DNA of 64,000 nt from Pseudozyma flocculosa PF-1 (Eukaryota; Basidiomycota; Ustilaginomycetes; Ustilaginales; Ustilaginaceae): NCBI RefSeq assembly GCF_000417875.1, contig NW_006920876.1, positions 246,683 through 310,682 on the forward strand. Reading direction: 5' to 3'. The notes under the pieces are model-generated. The model was given only the letters and a program-made list of their open reading frames with translations. It searched no databases and was not told where the DNA came from. Shown here in pieces: positions 34,601-45,948 of the stretch; positions within the stretch are counted from its first letter, which is position 1, and each line of letters opens with the position of its first letter. A program made the translations under genes and the position numbers.

Positions 34601-37139
34601 CGACGACGGACAAAAGCCCAACACAACAACGATGGATGGCAAGCAAGCTACGTGATGCCAGCCATCGCTCCCCGCCCCTATGTCGGCTTAGCTGAGCGCG
34701 CAAAGGCGGTGGCAGGCGGCAGAAGCGAAGGGGCGGCCAGAGGCAGGGGCGGCGCAGGGCGAGGCAGGTGGTTGTCCCGCCGTCTGTCTGGTTGTCGGAA
34801 TTGCCGCCCAGCCTACGTACAGCGCGCCACAGCGCAGATCCAGCCAAGATGATGAGACGCGATGCGGCGCGATATGTAGCTAGTTAGTCGGCGGGGGCTG
34901 ATGGCGGCCGTCGAGAGCGAGATCGAAGATGCCATTTTGCTCGCCGTTTGGCAGTCGACGTCTTGGATGCTGGACAATTACAACGTGCGCTCGCGTGGCT
35001 GGTCGCCGGTGCGTACCGTACGTATGCTGCTTGGCTGCTTGTCCTAGGTTGCTGGTAGGCAGGCGGGCAAGCACGGTCGCTCCTTGCAAAGCCAGCTAGA
35101 GTAGGGAAAGGCGGGCGGTTCGGGTCGAGGCTGGGAGGGGCAGGCAGCGTGGCGGGAAGCCTGGAATGTCCGCCTGGGTGCGTTGTCGAATCAGCCGGGT
35201 GGGGCCTTGGCCTCCACTTGCCGTCCTTCTCGCTTTTGGCTTTCCGGGTGGATCGTGGCGTGCGTGCGCGCGCTTGCGTCGGTGGGTCTAGCGCGCAGCG
35301 TTTGGAGCCACAGCGAGGGAGGCGAGCATAGGCTGAAGGGCAGGGCAGGCCGAGTTTCCGGGTGACAGCCAGCAACATTATACGCAAGCTCGCTTGCCCT
35401 TCCGGGCCCACATGAAGATGTACCGCCGCTGTCGGTGCGCTGTGGCTGCCCGCCGTGCGGGCGTGCCGCTTCGGCCTTCTCTCTTCCTCGCCCGCCTGCC
35501 TCTCCCCACCGCTTCCGCCCCTCGCCCTCTCCTCCGTTTCGTCGCTCGGCCTTTTGCCCGCCTGCCACCCACCCAGTCCATGAGACGGGCGGCGCCGCCC
35601 GCTCTGGCCTGCTTTGACAGCCACCACCGACTCGACACCACCCGGTTGTCCCCTTCGCCTGCACCTCGCTGCTGCCACAGAGAACAGCCTCGCCGCTGGA
35701 GTGAGAGCCAGCCAGGCCACAGAACGGCAGGCCCGACAGCGAGACCACACCTGTGGCCCTGGTTGCCTCTACCCGCTCCGCACTTCAGAGCTTCCAGCTG
35801 CGTCCACCCTCACGACCACCACCGCCACCACCTCCCTCATCCCGACCACCTCCTCCATCCTCCTGAACATTCTCCGACGCCTGATCCTGCCGCCACCCCG
35901 CACCGCCTGCTCCATAGAGAAACGCAGCCCCTCGTCTTAACTCGACCAATCGAATTCGCCGCCTGGCAACGCCCCTTTTCCCCTCCGCCCTCCGCCACCG
36001 CTGGTCGCTTTGACCTGCCTGTCCAAGATCTTGTTCTCTGTGCATCGACAGAATCGCCGGCTACCTTATCTGACACAGCCACGCCCTTGGTTCGACCCGA
36101 CCAAATCGTCTGTTCAGCAAGGCTCGACCCACTCGACGCCCAGTGTGCTGCTTGGAGCCTAACCCATTCGATCCGCACCGCTCTGCGTCGTGTCACCTCG
36201 ATTCTTGCTGGCCAGCTAGCCACGGCTCCCTTCCTCCTTTCCTGATCGGTCCACCGACCGACAAAAGCTCCTCGCCTTGCGCCTTTCAGGGCCGAGCCTT
36301 GGCGTACACCCCGAACGTCGAACCTTTAATTCAGCCTTGCGCTTACCGGCGTTCTCCGATTTGCACCCACGCCACGACTCCGTCGCCCGTTCCGGTCCTC
36401 CGATCCCTTCATTTGGCACAGTCAGCTGCCTTCTGCCACGAGAAGGTCCTCTATCTCTCGTGCGGCCGGCGTTCGTCGGCAATCTCCGACAGTCGAGGCG
36501 CAGCTAGAGATCTCGCATCGCAGTGCGATCGTCCGACCGGCGACGGACCTGTGCTTAATCTCGCCTTCGACAATCAAACGAAGCACCCAGACCCACCCAC
36601 CCTCTCAGGGACCGGCGCGACGCTTTCGAGGACGCCGGCGCCCGTCATCATCCGCCGGACACAAGGACTTCTCGGACGACACTGATTACAACGCCGACGT
36701 TCAAGGACCGGCATCACCGGCATCCGTTCGCTCGTCTTTGGGATTCGCGCCTCCTCTTTCGCCGTGCGGGCCCGTCTGAGGAGACTCTAGAACTGGCAAA
36801 CGTGTCTGGCACCGGACAACCGAGCATCCTCAGCTTTGAACACATCTCTCGGTCGCCTCTCAATCCTCCTTCGACCACATTGTCTCCGCGCCACTCCCTA
36901 TTCCAGCCCGACTCGTCGCAAGGCTGAAACGGTTGCCATCGCCCACGACAAGTTCAGGAGACCTCATCGCATCTCGCGGCCGATTGCTTCCTCGACGTCG
37001 CCCCGCCGTCGCCGCCTGGGTACGTCGTACAGCTCAGCAGCCCCAAATAGTCTACTGATCGACCCGACGCAGCCACCAGACCGCATCATAGGGTTTTCCC
37101 ATCCGTCAACCGGCGCTATCTTTTGCTCCGAACGTAGTG
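28643..37139. other. 8.5-kb gene-poor region
   Basis: No protein family, rRNA, tRNA or intact transposon is recognised in this stretch, the longest without a convincing gene. Open frames are short and overlap on both strands as expected by chance in GC-rich DNA. Visible features: a short A-run at 30347-30355, a 19-bp tandem near 33600-33640, many TACGTA/GTACGT words, GGCAGGCAGGCAGG runs near 34180-34200, and a strongly C/T-rich plus strand from about 35450 to 36300 and again to 37139 that may be promoter or leader for the gene at 37140. It may host non-coding RNA, decayed elements or unrecognised small genes. Confidence 0.45.
33600..33640 (+). repeat. 19-bp imperfect tandem repeat
   Basis: AAGGTAGCAGCTGTACCGC is followed directly by AAGGTAGAAGCTGTACCGC, differing at one base. 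Two copies only, within the gene-poor region. Confidence 0.8.
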
Positions 37140-39885
37140 ATGCGGCAGCACGAGCGATCTGCGCCCGGTCCCGGCTCTCCCGGGCTTGGGCGGCCGGGAC
37201 AGGCGCACCCGAGACAAGCCGGGCACGCCGTGGACGAGGATCCGAGGCGCTACGACCTCTCGGCGGAGGAGGACGAACTCTCGGACGATGAAAGCTCTTC
37301 CATCCCCCAGCCAAAACGGCGAGGAGAGGGATCCGCCCGCAAGGCGTCTGCCGCAACGCCAAAGGAGCGGGCTGGGCCGTCGGCCACCGGCAAGGGAAAG
37401 GCGATCAGCGCCGAACAGTCGCCCCATCTTTCACCCCAAGAGGGCGGAACGCCGTCGTTCAGGTTCCACCCCAGCTCATCGCCGGTCCGAGGGCTTTCGG
37501 CGGCTCGCGCCGACAGGCTCAGTGGCCCATCGAGGGGCTCGATGCAGATCCATATTTCGGATGATCGCTCGCAAAGCACCGCGCCACTCGACACGGACCG
37601 TCACTCGCCGCTTGCTCCTTCTTCCAGCCACGCGCAGGCATCGCCGACCTCTGCACCCGTCTCGGCAAGACCGGGATTCAATCGAGAGAGCCCTCGCGGC
37701 CCCCCCTCGGGCACGAGGGGTACGATGGCCTCCGAGGAAGCACAGAGGCCCAGCGCAGCCCACGAGCCTGGTGCAGCCCACGAGCGTGGTGCACGCGCGG
37801 CCGACATGCCCAGTCCTCCGCCGTCATGCGCCCCTCACCACCAGATGGGGCCGCCGTTGCCTCGTCACTCAGAGATGGCGTCGCGCGATCGAGCCGACAA
37901 CGGCCTACCAAATCGTCCTACCTGCGCAGGCGACAGGCTCGCGCCTCTCCAGGCTCGCGATGATCTTACCCCGGAAGAAGGTGCGTGACACCGCCGTCCA
38001 GCGCCTTGCCGAGCCCAGCCATTGTTGACAACGCTGACCCGGCCGACGCCGTCTTTCTTGAGAAAACCGCCAAAACAGTCGACATCTTCTTGGACCTCAT
38101 CATCAAGCATCAGCCGGCGACGCTGTCGCCCGAGAACATGACCAGAAGCGTCAATGCTCTCTACGATGACTGGCTGGCCATGTGTGCGACTAACAGCATC
38201 GTGGCCAAGCCGAAAAAGGCGCTGATGGATGAGTACGACAAGGTGAGTGAGCGCCCGATCGGCAGTTGTTGACGAGCGAAGTGGGTCTACGCGTTTCGCT
38301 CGCGGCCATCTTGAGCTGACCACCCGGGTTGATTCCTGTCGTCGAGCAGATCTACAAGGGCCGCTACGGTCCTGCTGCCGCCTCGCGCGCACGATGGATC
38401 GCAGAAGAGAGCGCCCGCACGTCGACGCGTCCTTCGCGCCCATCGGTCGACTCTGTCGAAGGACGGCAGCGCTCAGAGAGCCCTGCCACCGCCAGCAACA
38501 TGGTCGATCGCGGTTCGCGACAGCCCCGCTCACCGCAGCGGTCCGATGCAGGGTCAAACATCGGTCAACCTTCATCGTCGGCGGATGCGGTGGCGGGCAG
38601 CGGGTCGCGCGAAAGCGATACCGAGGCGCGAAAGCGTAAAAACGGCGAGGATGGCCCGCAGGAGGGTCCGGACCGCTCGCAGCGTCGGAAACTCAACGGT
38701 CAAGCAGGAGGTCCCGGCGAAACCTCCAGCAGCGCGACGAGCGGGATTGCCAAGGTTGGGCGGAACGGTCTGGCGGTCCTGCCACCGGGCTTGTTCGATA
38801 TCCTTCGCAATACGCTCAAGGACGACATCCTTGGCAACATTGTGCCGGTCATCCGCTCCGACCTGGCAGAGCAGTCGAGGGACATTGTCATGCAGAACCA
38901 GGAGATCATGACGCGGCTGCGCGGCCTCGAGGAGCTGACGAGGGCCCAGGACGTCTGCATCCGACGGTTGCTGGCGCGCGATCAGGCGGAGTGGGCGGTG
39001 CAGGCCGAGGCGCCGTCGCCGTGGCAGGCCAAGAAGGGTCTGCGCGGCATGGATGGTGAGATGGTCGCCGACGGTGGCTACCGATCCTACGAGCCGGGCC
39101 CTCCGGGTCCGTCTCCGTCGCAGCGGATCCCCTCGGGAAGCACCGTGTGGCCGTCGAGCGGCTCGCCGACGCTGGCGTCCAGGAGGCGCAGCGACTACCA
39201 CATGGACGACCCGCGTCTTGCTGGCGGCATGCCTCCCCACTACCGCCCGCATGGCAGCTACGACTCGAGGCCTGGTCGGCTGGATGACCCGATCGCGGCC
39301 AACGGACGAATCAGCCCGTCCTCGCGCAGCGCCGTGCATCCCTTTGCCGGCGATCGGATCGAGGGCGAGGACCGCGACTCGATGCGCGCGGTTCCCGGCC
39401 CGGGCTCCTACCGCGACTATCCGCCGCCTCCGCACGCGCACGCGCACCGTGAGCGGCACCGGCATTCGCTGTCGGTCGACGACTGGAGGTCGCCTGCTGG
39501 CCTCGCCATTGTCGGTGCAGAGCAGGCGGGCCACCCTGGCGCGCAAAAGTATTCCTACGGCTCGCCGCACGCAGTCGAAGGCCCGGCCGGTGCCCCGCCG
39601 TACCGCAACGGCCCCGCCTCGAGCTTCCCGCGCGGTCAGCGGGGCATGCGCCCGTCTCCTCCGCCTCTCTCTGCACCGCCGCCGCCTCAGCCTGCATCCT
39701 CGACAGCCGCCGCGATGGCCGGCGGAGGCGCAGTCTACGATGGTCGAGCGACGCGACCTCTGGAGCACCACCCATTCGGCCGCAACGAGCTGCACCGAGA
39801 GGCTGCCTCGTTCGGCATCGACTCGCGACCGATGGCGGCTAGGCCGCCGTCTGGATTTGGCGCTGGTTCGCCCCGTCACCGCTAA
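37140..39885 (+). CDS. unrecognised, largely disordered protein
   Basis: Three exons (about 37140-37980, 38019-38242, 38350-39885) join in frame to 866 residues. I do not recognise the family. The N-terminal 280 residues are disordered (Pro, Ser, Arg, Ala). Exon 2 and the start of exon 3 encode a helical module (AVFLEKTAKTVDIFLDLIIK, then NALYDDWLAMCA and a KPKKALMDEYDK segment). A second helical stretch near residues 485-560 (PPGLFDILRNTLKDDILGNI onwards, with a short coiled-coil look) is followed by a Pro/Gly/Arg/Tyr/His-rich tail. The composition suggests a nuclear regulator or RNA-associated protein, but this is only inference. The first junction is uncertain: the best consensus gives a 38-nt intron, unusually short here. 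Confidence 0.7.
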
Positions 39886-40460
39886 TACGACCACGACCCC
39901 ATCGACATCGACAGTGAGAGCAACTCGGCCTGACACTGCCCGACCCCTTTCTCGCCATGGCCGGACCGCCGTGGCGCTGGCCACAAATGGCAGCTCCTCT
40001 CCTCCATGTATTTCTACTTGACTGCCGCCATGTTCCGTGCGCTCGTCTCGTCGCTTCTACTCGGCCGTCTTCTCCTGCAGGCAGGCGAGATGAGCAGCAA
40101 GCCGCCTCTTCCGCCCTTTCGCTCACTCGTCGTCCGGCCCCCTGTCTCCTCTCATCCGCCCTTCCCTCTAATTTCCCGCTCTCTCTCTCTTCCCTCTTCC
40201 CCATTACATCGTCTTGCGGCCGTCAGTCTGACGTAGTCATAGTCGTCTGTACCCTTGCCCATCCTCCGCCACCCTTTCCCCGCCCTTCCTACCCGGCGTC
40301 TCCTGCGCAGCGAGGACTTTGCCCTCTTACCTCTACCGTACCCCGGATCTTGCTAATTCCAATCAACCCGCCCATCCCTGCCCTTGATTAGTGAAGCGAG
40401 GCGAGCAGGTTCCAGTCGGGGCGCCAAAAATGACTTGGGGAAGCGCGGGATCGATGGCGG
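39886..40460. other. convergent intergenic region
   Basis: The 3' flanks of the disordered-protein gene and of the SNIP1-like gene. C/T-rich on the plus strand from about 40100 to 40400. No gene is seen. Confidence 0.5.
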
Positions 40461-41758
40461 CTAGACGGCCGACTCGTCGATGCAGACGTATTCGCGGGTG
40501 CTGGCGCCGAACTGGATCGAGTCCCCGTTCTTGATTTCGTAGTAGCGCGAGGGGGGTACCTCTGCCTTGTTGACGAGGCATCCATTTGCGGATTCCAGGT
40601 CGATGAGGTACGGCCTGTCGTGCGTCGGCCGGTCGCAAAGGAGGCGAGGAAGTCGGGTCTTCCGAGTCAGTGCCTGAGTGCCGACAGAGGAAAGCGCCAA
40701 GGATGGATGGAAGCGACGAGGGCCTCACCTGACTTTGCGTTTTTCGTCTCCGAACTCGTTCCGTTCAACCGTGCGGCGGAACTGGATGACGGCGTGCTGC
40801 TTTGAGCACGAGGGGTGGTCGAGCGGGATATCGACGACGAGTCGATCGCGCCCGAGGAGGTAGGCCGACTGGCTTCCAATCGGGATCATGTCTAACGATA
40901 TCCGGCCCGCAAGAGATGGAGGCAAGAATACGCAGATCGTGTCAGCGAAGGCGTGGCGCAGTGGAAAGCGGACGGTACAGACAGGGCAGCTTGGTACTGA
41001 CCGACTTCCTTTCCGTCCTTGTAGACGTAGATGCGCCACGGCTTGGACGGTTTGCGCGCCTCGGGCGGTTCGTGGTACTTGAGCGCCACTCCGTCCTTGT
41101 TGTTGGACTCGGCGGCCAAGAGCCCCGAAGGCTCAAAGTTGGGCGCGTCGTCGCCGCCGTCGCCATCCTGTGCAGCTTCGACGCCTTCGGCTGCCGGTAC
41201 CGGTGCCGGTGCCGGTGGTGGTGGTGGTGGCCGGGATGGTGTCGGTGCCGAGGAGGGACCGGGGGGAGAGCGCGAACGGGATCGACGTCGCGAGCCGTAT
41301 CGATCTCTTTCGCGGTCTCGGTCTCGGTCTCGATCTCGGTCTCGGTGCGATGTCGTTCCGTTGCGATCCGAGTCTCTGCGGTAGTGCGAGGGAGAATCGC
41401 GGTGGGACGACGAGCGGTGCCTCTCGTCTTGCCTTCTGCTTGAGCTGGATGGGTGCCGCGAGGAGCAGTGGTCTCTGTCGCCGTCGTGGTGCGACCTCCG
41501 CCGTCGATCGTCGTGCTCGTCACCGCGACGATCCCTGTATCTGTCCTCATGCCTCCTGCTACGTTCACGTTCGCGATCCCTGTCTTTGTTGTCGCCATCG
41601 TCGTGATTGTGTCGCCGATGAGACGAGGTGCGGTATCGGTCGTCGTCGTCGTCATCGCGGCGTCGCGATGAAGCGTGGCGGGAGCTCGACGAGGGGCGAT
41701 CGTCGTATCGACGTGCGGTGGGCGATGGCGAGCGCGGTCTTGGCGCTGCGGACGACAT
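40461..41758 (-). CDS. SNIP1: SNIP1/Pml1-like FHA-domain splicing protein
   Basis: Three exons (41758-41002, 40891-40729, 40614-40461) encode 357 residues. The first ~180 residues are an Arg/Asp/Ser/His-rich RS/RD region, coded in part by CGG/TCT-type hexamer repeats. A linker with KPWRIYVYKDGKEV leads into an FHA domain (about 245-350): SAYLLGRDR, DIPLDHPSCSKQHAVIQFR and YLIDLESANGCLVNK, which include the phosphothreonine-binding Arg, Ser and His positions. The family acts in the nucleus; Pml1 is a subunit of the RES complex that retains unspliced pre-mRNA and promotes splicing, and human SNIP1 is in activated spliceosomes. Intron 1 uses a GTCAGT donor. It shares a 296-bp divergent promoter with the TPR-like gene. 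Confidence 0.93.
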
Positions 41759-42054
41759 TGTGGCCGGCTTGGAAGTGGCGATGGGGTGGCGTGTAGGTTG
41801 GGACGGGTGACGGAGGGAGGTGAGCCAGGTCGAGGGAGTGGGCAAAGGTCGTCGTTTGGCGTTGGATCGGAAGTCGGAAGAGAGCGAGGAACCTCCACTC
41901 GTGTGCCTGCGGGGCGAAGGCCGTCGTTTTTCAGGAAAAGCGTTTGAGGCCAGGTTGCCTTCGCTTTCGCTCCTCTTTCGCTCTTCTCGCAACCGTCTTC
42001 TCTCCCTTCCGTCCTGCTCGCTCGCAGTCTCGGCCACTGCGCGGCAGACGCACA
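41759..42054. promoter_or_regulatory. bidirectional promoter of SNIP1-like and TPR-like genes
   Basis: 296 bp separate the two start codons, so both promoters and leaders must overlap or lie back to back. The right half is C/T-rich on the plus strand. There is no GGCCAGGC island here, unlike several other divergent spacers. Confidence 0.6.
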
Positions 42055-44337
42055 ATGTCTCGCAATCAGGCAAACACAAGGCCATCGCAGCCCCCACATG
42101 GCTCCTCGAGTCGATTCAGCGGCAGCCGCCTTCCCTCTTCCAATCCCACCTCGGCCGGCTCGTCTAGCCGGTTCAACGATCGCCCGCGCAGCGCACGCGC
42201 AAACGGCAGCGAACCCCGCGATGTCGAAGGGGGCGCTGCATCCTCAAGCTCCCGCCCTCGAGCCCGGCCTGCTCAGGGCGGACGCGGCGGGGTCGCGGTC
42301 AATGCAGACGCCATGAGCTACACGTCGTTCGACGACGCCATCGACGACGGCGTCGAGAGCGAGGAAAAGGGCGAGCGCCACCAGTTTGGCCCAAAGGCGC
42401 ACCGCTTCTTCCAGCAGGCCTACCGCCTCTACTCGCGCGCCGCTCAGCTGCGTCCGAGCTCGCCAGACGCCCTCTACAATGCCGCGCGCGTGCAGTACCT
42501 CCTCGCAACCCAGTTCTGCCTCCCGCCCGAATCCATCGCCTGCCTCGCCGACTCGGTGTTTCTCTTCAAAGCCGCCCTCAACCTCGCACCTTTGCCCGCA
42601 CAGCAGGGAGACGAGCACCAACAGGCCTCGCTGCCGTCGCCCTTTTCCCTCGACGTCGTCAGCAACCTGGCCACGTCGCTGCAGAGCCTGGGCGAGCTGG
42701 TCGACGAGGTCGGCTGGCTGGACCAGATCAAGTCGGCAGAGAGGCTCGCATCCATCGCCGACTACTCCGCCTTCGACGCCGCCCCCAGCGATACCGTCGA
42801 CCCGCGCTTCCCCACATCCGGCAAGCTGCTGCAGGAGGCCATCGGCTTCTTCCGCCAGGCGTCGCTTGGGCAGGAGCAGGTGCTGCTCGACCAGGCAAGC
42901 GAACCGCAGCACGACGGCCAAAGTCAAGCAGTGGAACCGTCGGAACTCGCCATTGCGACGCCAGACGACGATTCGGACATGGCCGACGACGATGCGTCGG
43001 CCCCAGCATCGACGCTCGACGAGGTCGGATACACGTCTTCGCTCGTCACCGTCGACACGTACGTCGACACGCTCATCTCGCTGCACGCCTGCCTGGTGAC
43101 GCTGCTCGCATCGTGCGAGACGGTCGCGCACGCCCAGATCTGCACCGCCAACGCCATGGAAGCCCTCGACCGCGCGGCTGCCGCCCTGGACCCGAGCGCA
43201 AACTCTCGACTGCCGCCGCTCGACGAGACGGAGAGGGAGACCAAGGCGTTGGAGCTGCAACGCGCCCGGCTCAGCCTGCGCATCGCACACGTCACGCGCA
43301 TTGCGGATCTGACGCCGGCGACGTTCCCGAGCACCTCCGAGGAAGCCGACGAGGTCGAGCAGCTGGAGCAGACGCTGCTCGAATGGTCCGGCAACGTCCT
43401 CGCCCCTCCGTCGTCGTCGTCGTCGGCGGGAGCGACGGGAGCGACAGCAGCGGATACAGCGACGCTGTGCGAGCTGGGCGACGGCGCCCTCTCGCTGACC
43501 CGGCTCCGTCTCCGTGTCCTTCGTCGCGCCTCAGCTTCAGCCTCGGGCGTCGGCGTCGAGGACGGAAAGGCGGGCATCGCATCGATCGAGTGCGCCTGGA
43601 CGCTGGGCACGACGACGTCGCGGCTCTTCAACGCGGCGCTCTCGACGCTCTCGCCCACGTCTGCCGGCGGTGGCGGTGGCGGGGCGACGCAGGGTGTGGC
43701 GGTGCTGGGGGCGCAGAACACGTCGACGCCCACGACGCGCCTGCGCTCCTCGATCCTGTGCGCCCTCGCGTCGACTTCTCTCGTGCGATCCGACGTCGTC
43801 TTCGAGTCGAGCAACCTGCCGAATGCCGTGGGTAGCCGGGCCAAGCTGATCGAAAACGCACGCGCCTACGCCCGTAAAGGGTGCCTTGAAATCGGCCTGG
43901 GCTGGATCTTCACTGCTTCCCCCACCAGCGATGCTGCTCGCAGTGGCGGTGGAGGGACGAGGATGCCGGTGCACCCACACAACCACGGGGGGTGGGAGAC
44001 GCTGAGTCGCGAATCCGAACTCGTCTATACCCTCCTCCGCTCCCTCTTCTTCCGAGCGGGCATGAGCGGGAAGGAGGAAGAGAGTCGGACCGAGATCCGA
44101 ACCCTCGCATCGCGCCTCTCGACGCTGGCGAGTACGACCAAGGGCGATGTCGCCTTCCAACTCGCTTTTGCCGTCCCCCATCCGCTGCACCCACCACCCC
44201 ATACGACGACGATGGGCATCGATAGGTTCCTGAGTGACCTCTGCGACGAGGAAGGTCAGTCCGCCCTTGGACCCGACGAGATCGAGTTTTGGTCGGCTGT
44301 CAAGCAGGAGTTTTTCGGCGTCGAGCACGTCGCTTAG
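42055..44337 (+). CDS. TPR-like helical-repeat protein, function unknown
   Basis: A single exon encodes 760 residues. A disordered Ser/Arg/Pro-rich N-terminus (about 90 residues) is followed by helical sequence. The best TPR-like unit is around residues 115-150 (FFQQAYRLYSRAAQLRPSSP, then DALYNAARVQYLLATQF), and further helical pairs continue to the C-terminus, broken by low-complexity Asp/Ser/Ala and Gly inserts. No catalytic motif, signal or membrane segment is seen. It is likely a conserved fungal scaffold protein. I cannot place it in a named family. The divergent pairing with the SNIP1-like gene may mean co-expression, but this is only positional. Confidence 0.82.
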   Translation: MSRNQANTRPSQPPHGSSSRFSGSRLPSSNPTSAGSSSRFNDRPRSARANGSEPRDVEGGAASSSSRPRARPAQGGRGGVAVNADAMSYTSFDDAIDDGVESEEKGERHQFGPKAHRFFQQAYRLYSRAAQLRPSSPDALYNAARVQYLLATQFCLPPESIACLADSVFLFKAALNLAPLPAQQGDEHQQASLPSPFSLDVVSNLATSLQSLGELVDEVGWLDQIKSAERLASIADYSAFDAAPSDTVDPRFPTSGKLLQEAIGFFRQASLGQEQVLLDQASEPQHDGQSQAVEPSELAIATPDDDSDMADDDASAPASTLDEVGYTSSLVTVDTYVDTLISLHACLVTLLASCETVAHAQICTANAMEALDRAAAALDPSANSRLPPLDETERETKALELQRARLSLRIAHVTRIADLTPATFPSTSEEADEVEQLEQTLLEWSGNVLAPPSSSSSAGATGATAADTATLCELGDGALSLTRLRLRVLRRASASASGVGVEDGKAGIASIECAWTLGTTTSRLFNAALSTLSPTSAGGGGGGATQGVAVLGAQNTSTPTTRLRSSILCALASTSLVRSDVVFESSNLPNAVGSRAKLIENARAYARKGCLEIGLGWIFTASPTSDAARSGGGGTRMPVHPHNHGGWETLSRESELVYTLLRSLFFRAGMSGKEEESRTEIRTLASRLSTLASTTKGDVAFQLAFAVPHPLHPPPHTTTMGIDRFLSDLCDEEGQSALGPDEIEFWSAVKQEFFGVEHVA

Positions 44338-44551
44338 ACTCAATCTTGCGGACCCGACCCGATCGATGCCCTGGCTGAGTTGTAGGGGACAAAAAGAGGA
44401 CCGCACAGGCGTGCTTGCTGCTGCTGGGATGAACAAGACACTCGCGATTGCCTCGCCGCTGCATGGCACTAGATGAACGGACACCGCCCGACGACGACAG
44501 GGCGACTAGGGCAGATACACGAGCTGAAGCCGACCTGCCGACCTGCCAGGC

Positions 44552-45948
44552 CTAGGTAAAGAGCTTGTTGACCGACGTCTCTGCCGAGTTCTGGGCGCGC
44601 AGCACCTTGGCGACGGCCAGCTCAAAGTCCTCGTGCGACACGTGCTGCCTCCGCTCGCGCAGCGCGTACATGCCCGCCTCGGTGCAGATGCCGCGCACCT
44701 CGGCGCCGCTGCACTGGCCCATCTTTTCCGCCAGGGCGCGCAGGTTGATGCCACGCTGCAGCGACATCTTGCGTGAGTGGATGCGCAGGATCGAGACGCG
44801 CGCCTCGGGACCCGGCGGCGGGAACTCGATCTTGCGGTCGATGCGGCCCGGTCGCAGCAGCGCCGAGTCGAGGATATCGATTCGGTTCGTCGCCATAATG
44901 ACCTGCGAAGGCGAGACGCGCGAGAGGTAGGGAGGTCATACAGGGGAGTGGGACGCATAAAAGTCAGCCCTGGCATGGTCCTGCGTGACGAGCTGGTCGA
45001 AGTCGGGGGGGCACTGTCGCCGCCGCCATCACCCGCGGCACTCACCTTGATGTTCTTGGTGCCCTCGAAGCCGTCGAGCTGGTTGAGGAGCTCGAGCATG
45101 GTGCGCTGCACCTCGGAGTCGCCGCCGCCGGAGCCCTTGTCGCCTCTGCTCGATCCGATGCTGTCGATCTCGTCCATAAAGATGATCGAGGGCGCGTGCT
45201 CGCGCGCCATGACGAAGAGCTCGCGCACCATCCGGCTGCCTTCGCCGATGTACTTCTGCACCAGCTCGCTTCCGCTGACTCTGATAAAGCGGCAGTCGGT
45301 GTGGTGCGCCACCGCCCTCGCCAGCAGCGTCTTTCCGGTTCCCGGGGGCCCGTAGAGGAGCACGCCCTTGGGCTGCGCGATGCCCAGCGCCTCGAAGAGC
45401 TCTGGGTGTTTTACGGGCAGTTCAATGACCTCCTTGATCTCCTTGATCTGGCGGTCGAGGCCACCGACCATTTCGTAGGTCGAGTCGGGCACCTTTTCGA
45501 CCATCATGAGCGAGACGAGTGGGTCGATCTTGTTGGGGAGGACCTTGTGGAGGGTGTACGAGTCGGAGCGGAGTGCGACGCGGAGCGAGGGGGTGAGGGT
45601 CGAGATGTTGATGTCCGGTGCGACGTCGACGACGTACTTGCCCTCGGGCTGCACCTTTACGAGGACCTTTTTCTTTCCCATGACCTTGACGACCTCTCCG
45701 ACGTAGCTGCCCGGCTCCTGGAGCAGCTGGAGCTCCTCTCTGAGCAGGCGGACGCGGGCATTGAGGGTATTCCTCTGGGCCTCGAGGCGGCGGAGGTTCT
45801 GTGTCTTTTCGTTGATCAGGAGTTCGTAGGACTGGATCTTGGACTGGTAGAAGGACTGGATGCCGAGCGCGGGTGAGGATACGCCGGCGGCCGCGCTGGG
45901 CGGCTGGATGAGCGAGCCAGAGGTGCTGGTTGCCACTGCGGTCGACAT
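44552..45948 (-). CDS. RPT6: 26S proteasome regulatory ATPase subunit 8 (Rpt6)
   Basis: Two exons (45948-45046, 44902-44552) encode 417 residues. The order is an N-terminal coiled coil (about 30-80), an OB-fold segment and an AAA+ domain with Walker A GPPGTGKT, Walker B IIFMDEID, the [23 protein letters not shown] and sensor-2 region ending in SVNKLFT. Rpt6 is one of six ATPases of the 19S base that unfold ubiquitinated proteins and thread them into the 20S core. The length is close to the usual ~405 residues and the C-terminus lacks an HbYX motif, as expected for Rpt6. The intron splits the AAA domain just before the SRH (NIK|VIMATNR). It converges on the TPR-like gene with 214 bp between stops. 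Confidence 0.97.

Noticed and set aside
35394..36245. 283-codon plus-strand ORF in the gene-poor region
   Set aside because: It is Pro/His/Arg-rich, as expected from reading a C/T-rich leader, with no conserved segment. Treated as promoter or leader sequence.
38572..39984. A 470-codon antisense frame opposite the disordered-protein gene
   Set aside because: Arg/Ala-rich antisense shadow of GC-biased codons with no conserved content. The plus-strand gene has the more plausible composition and splice sites.
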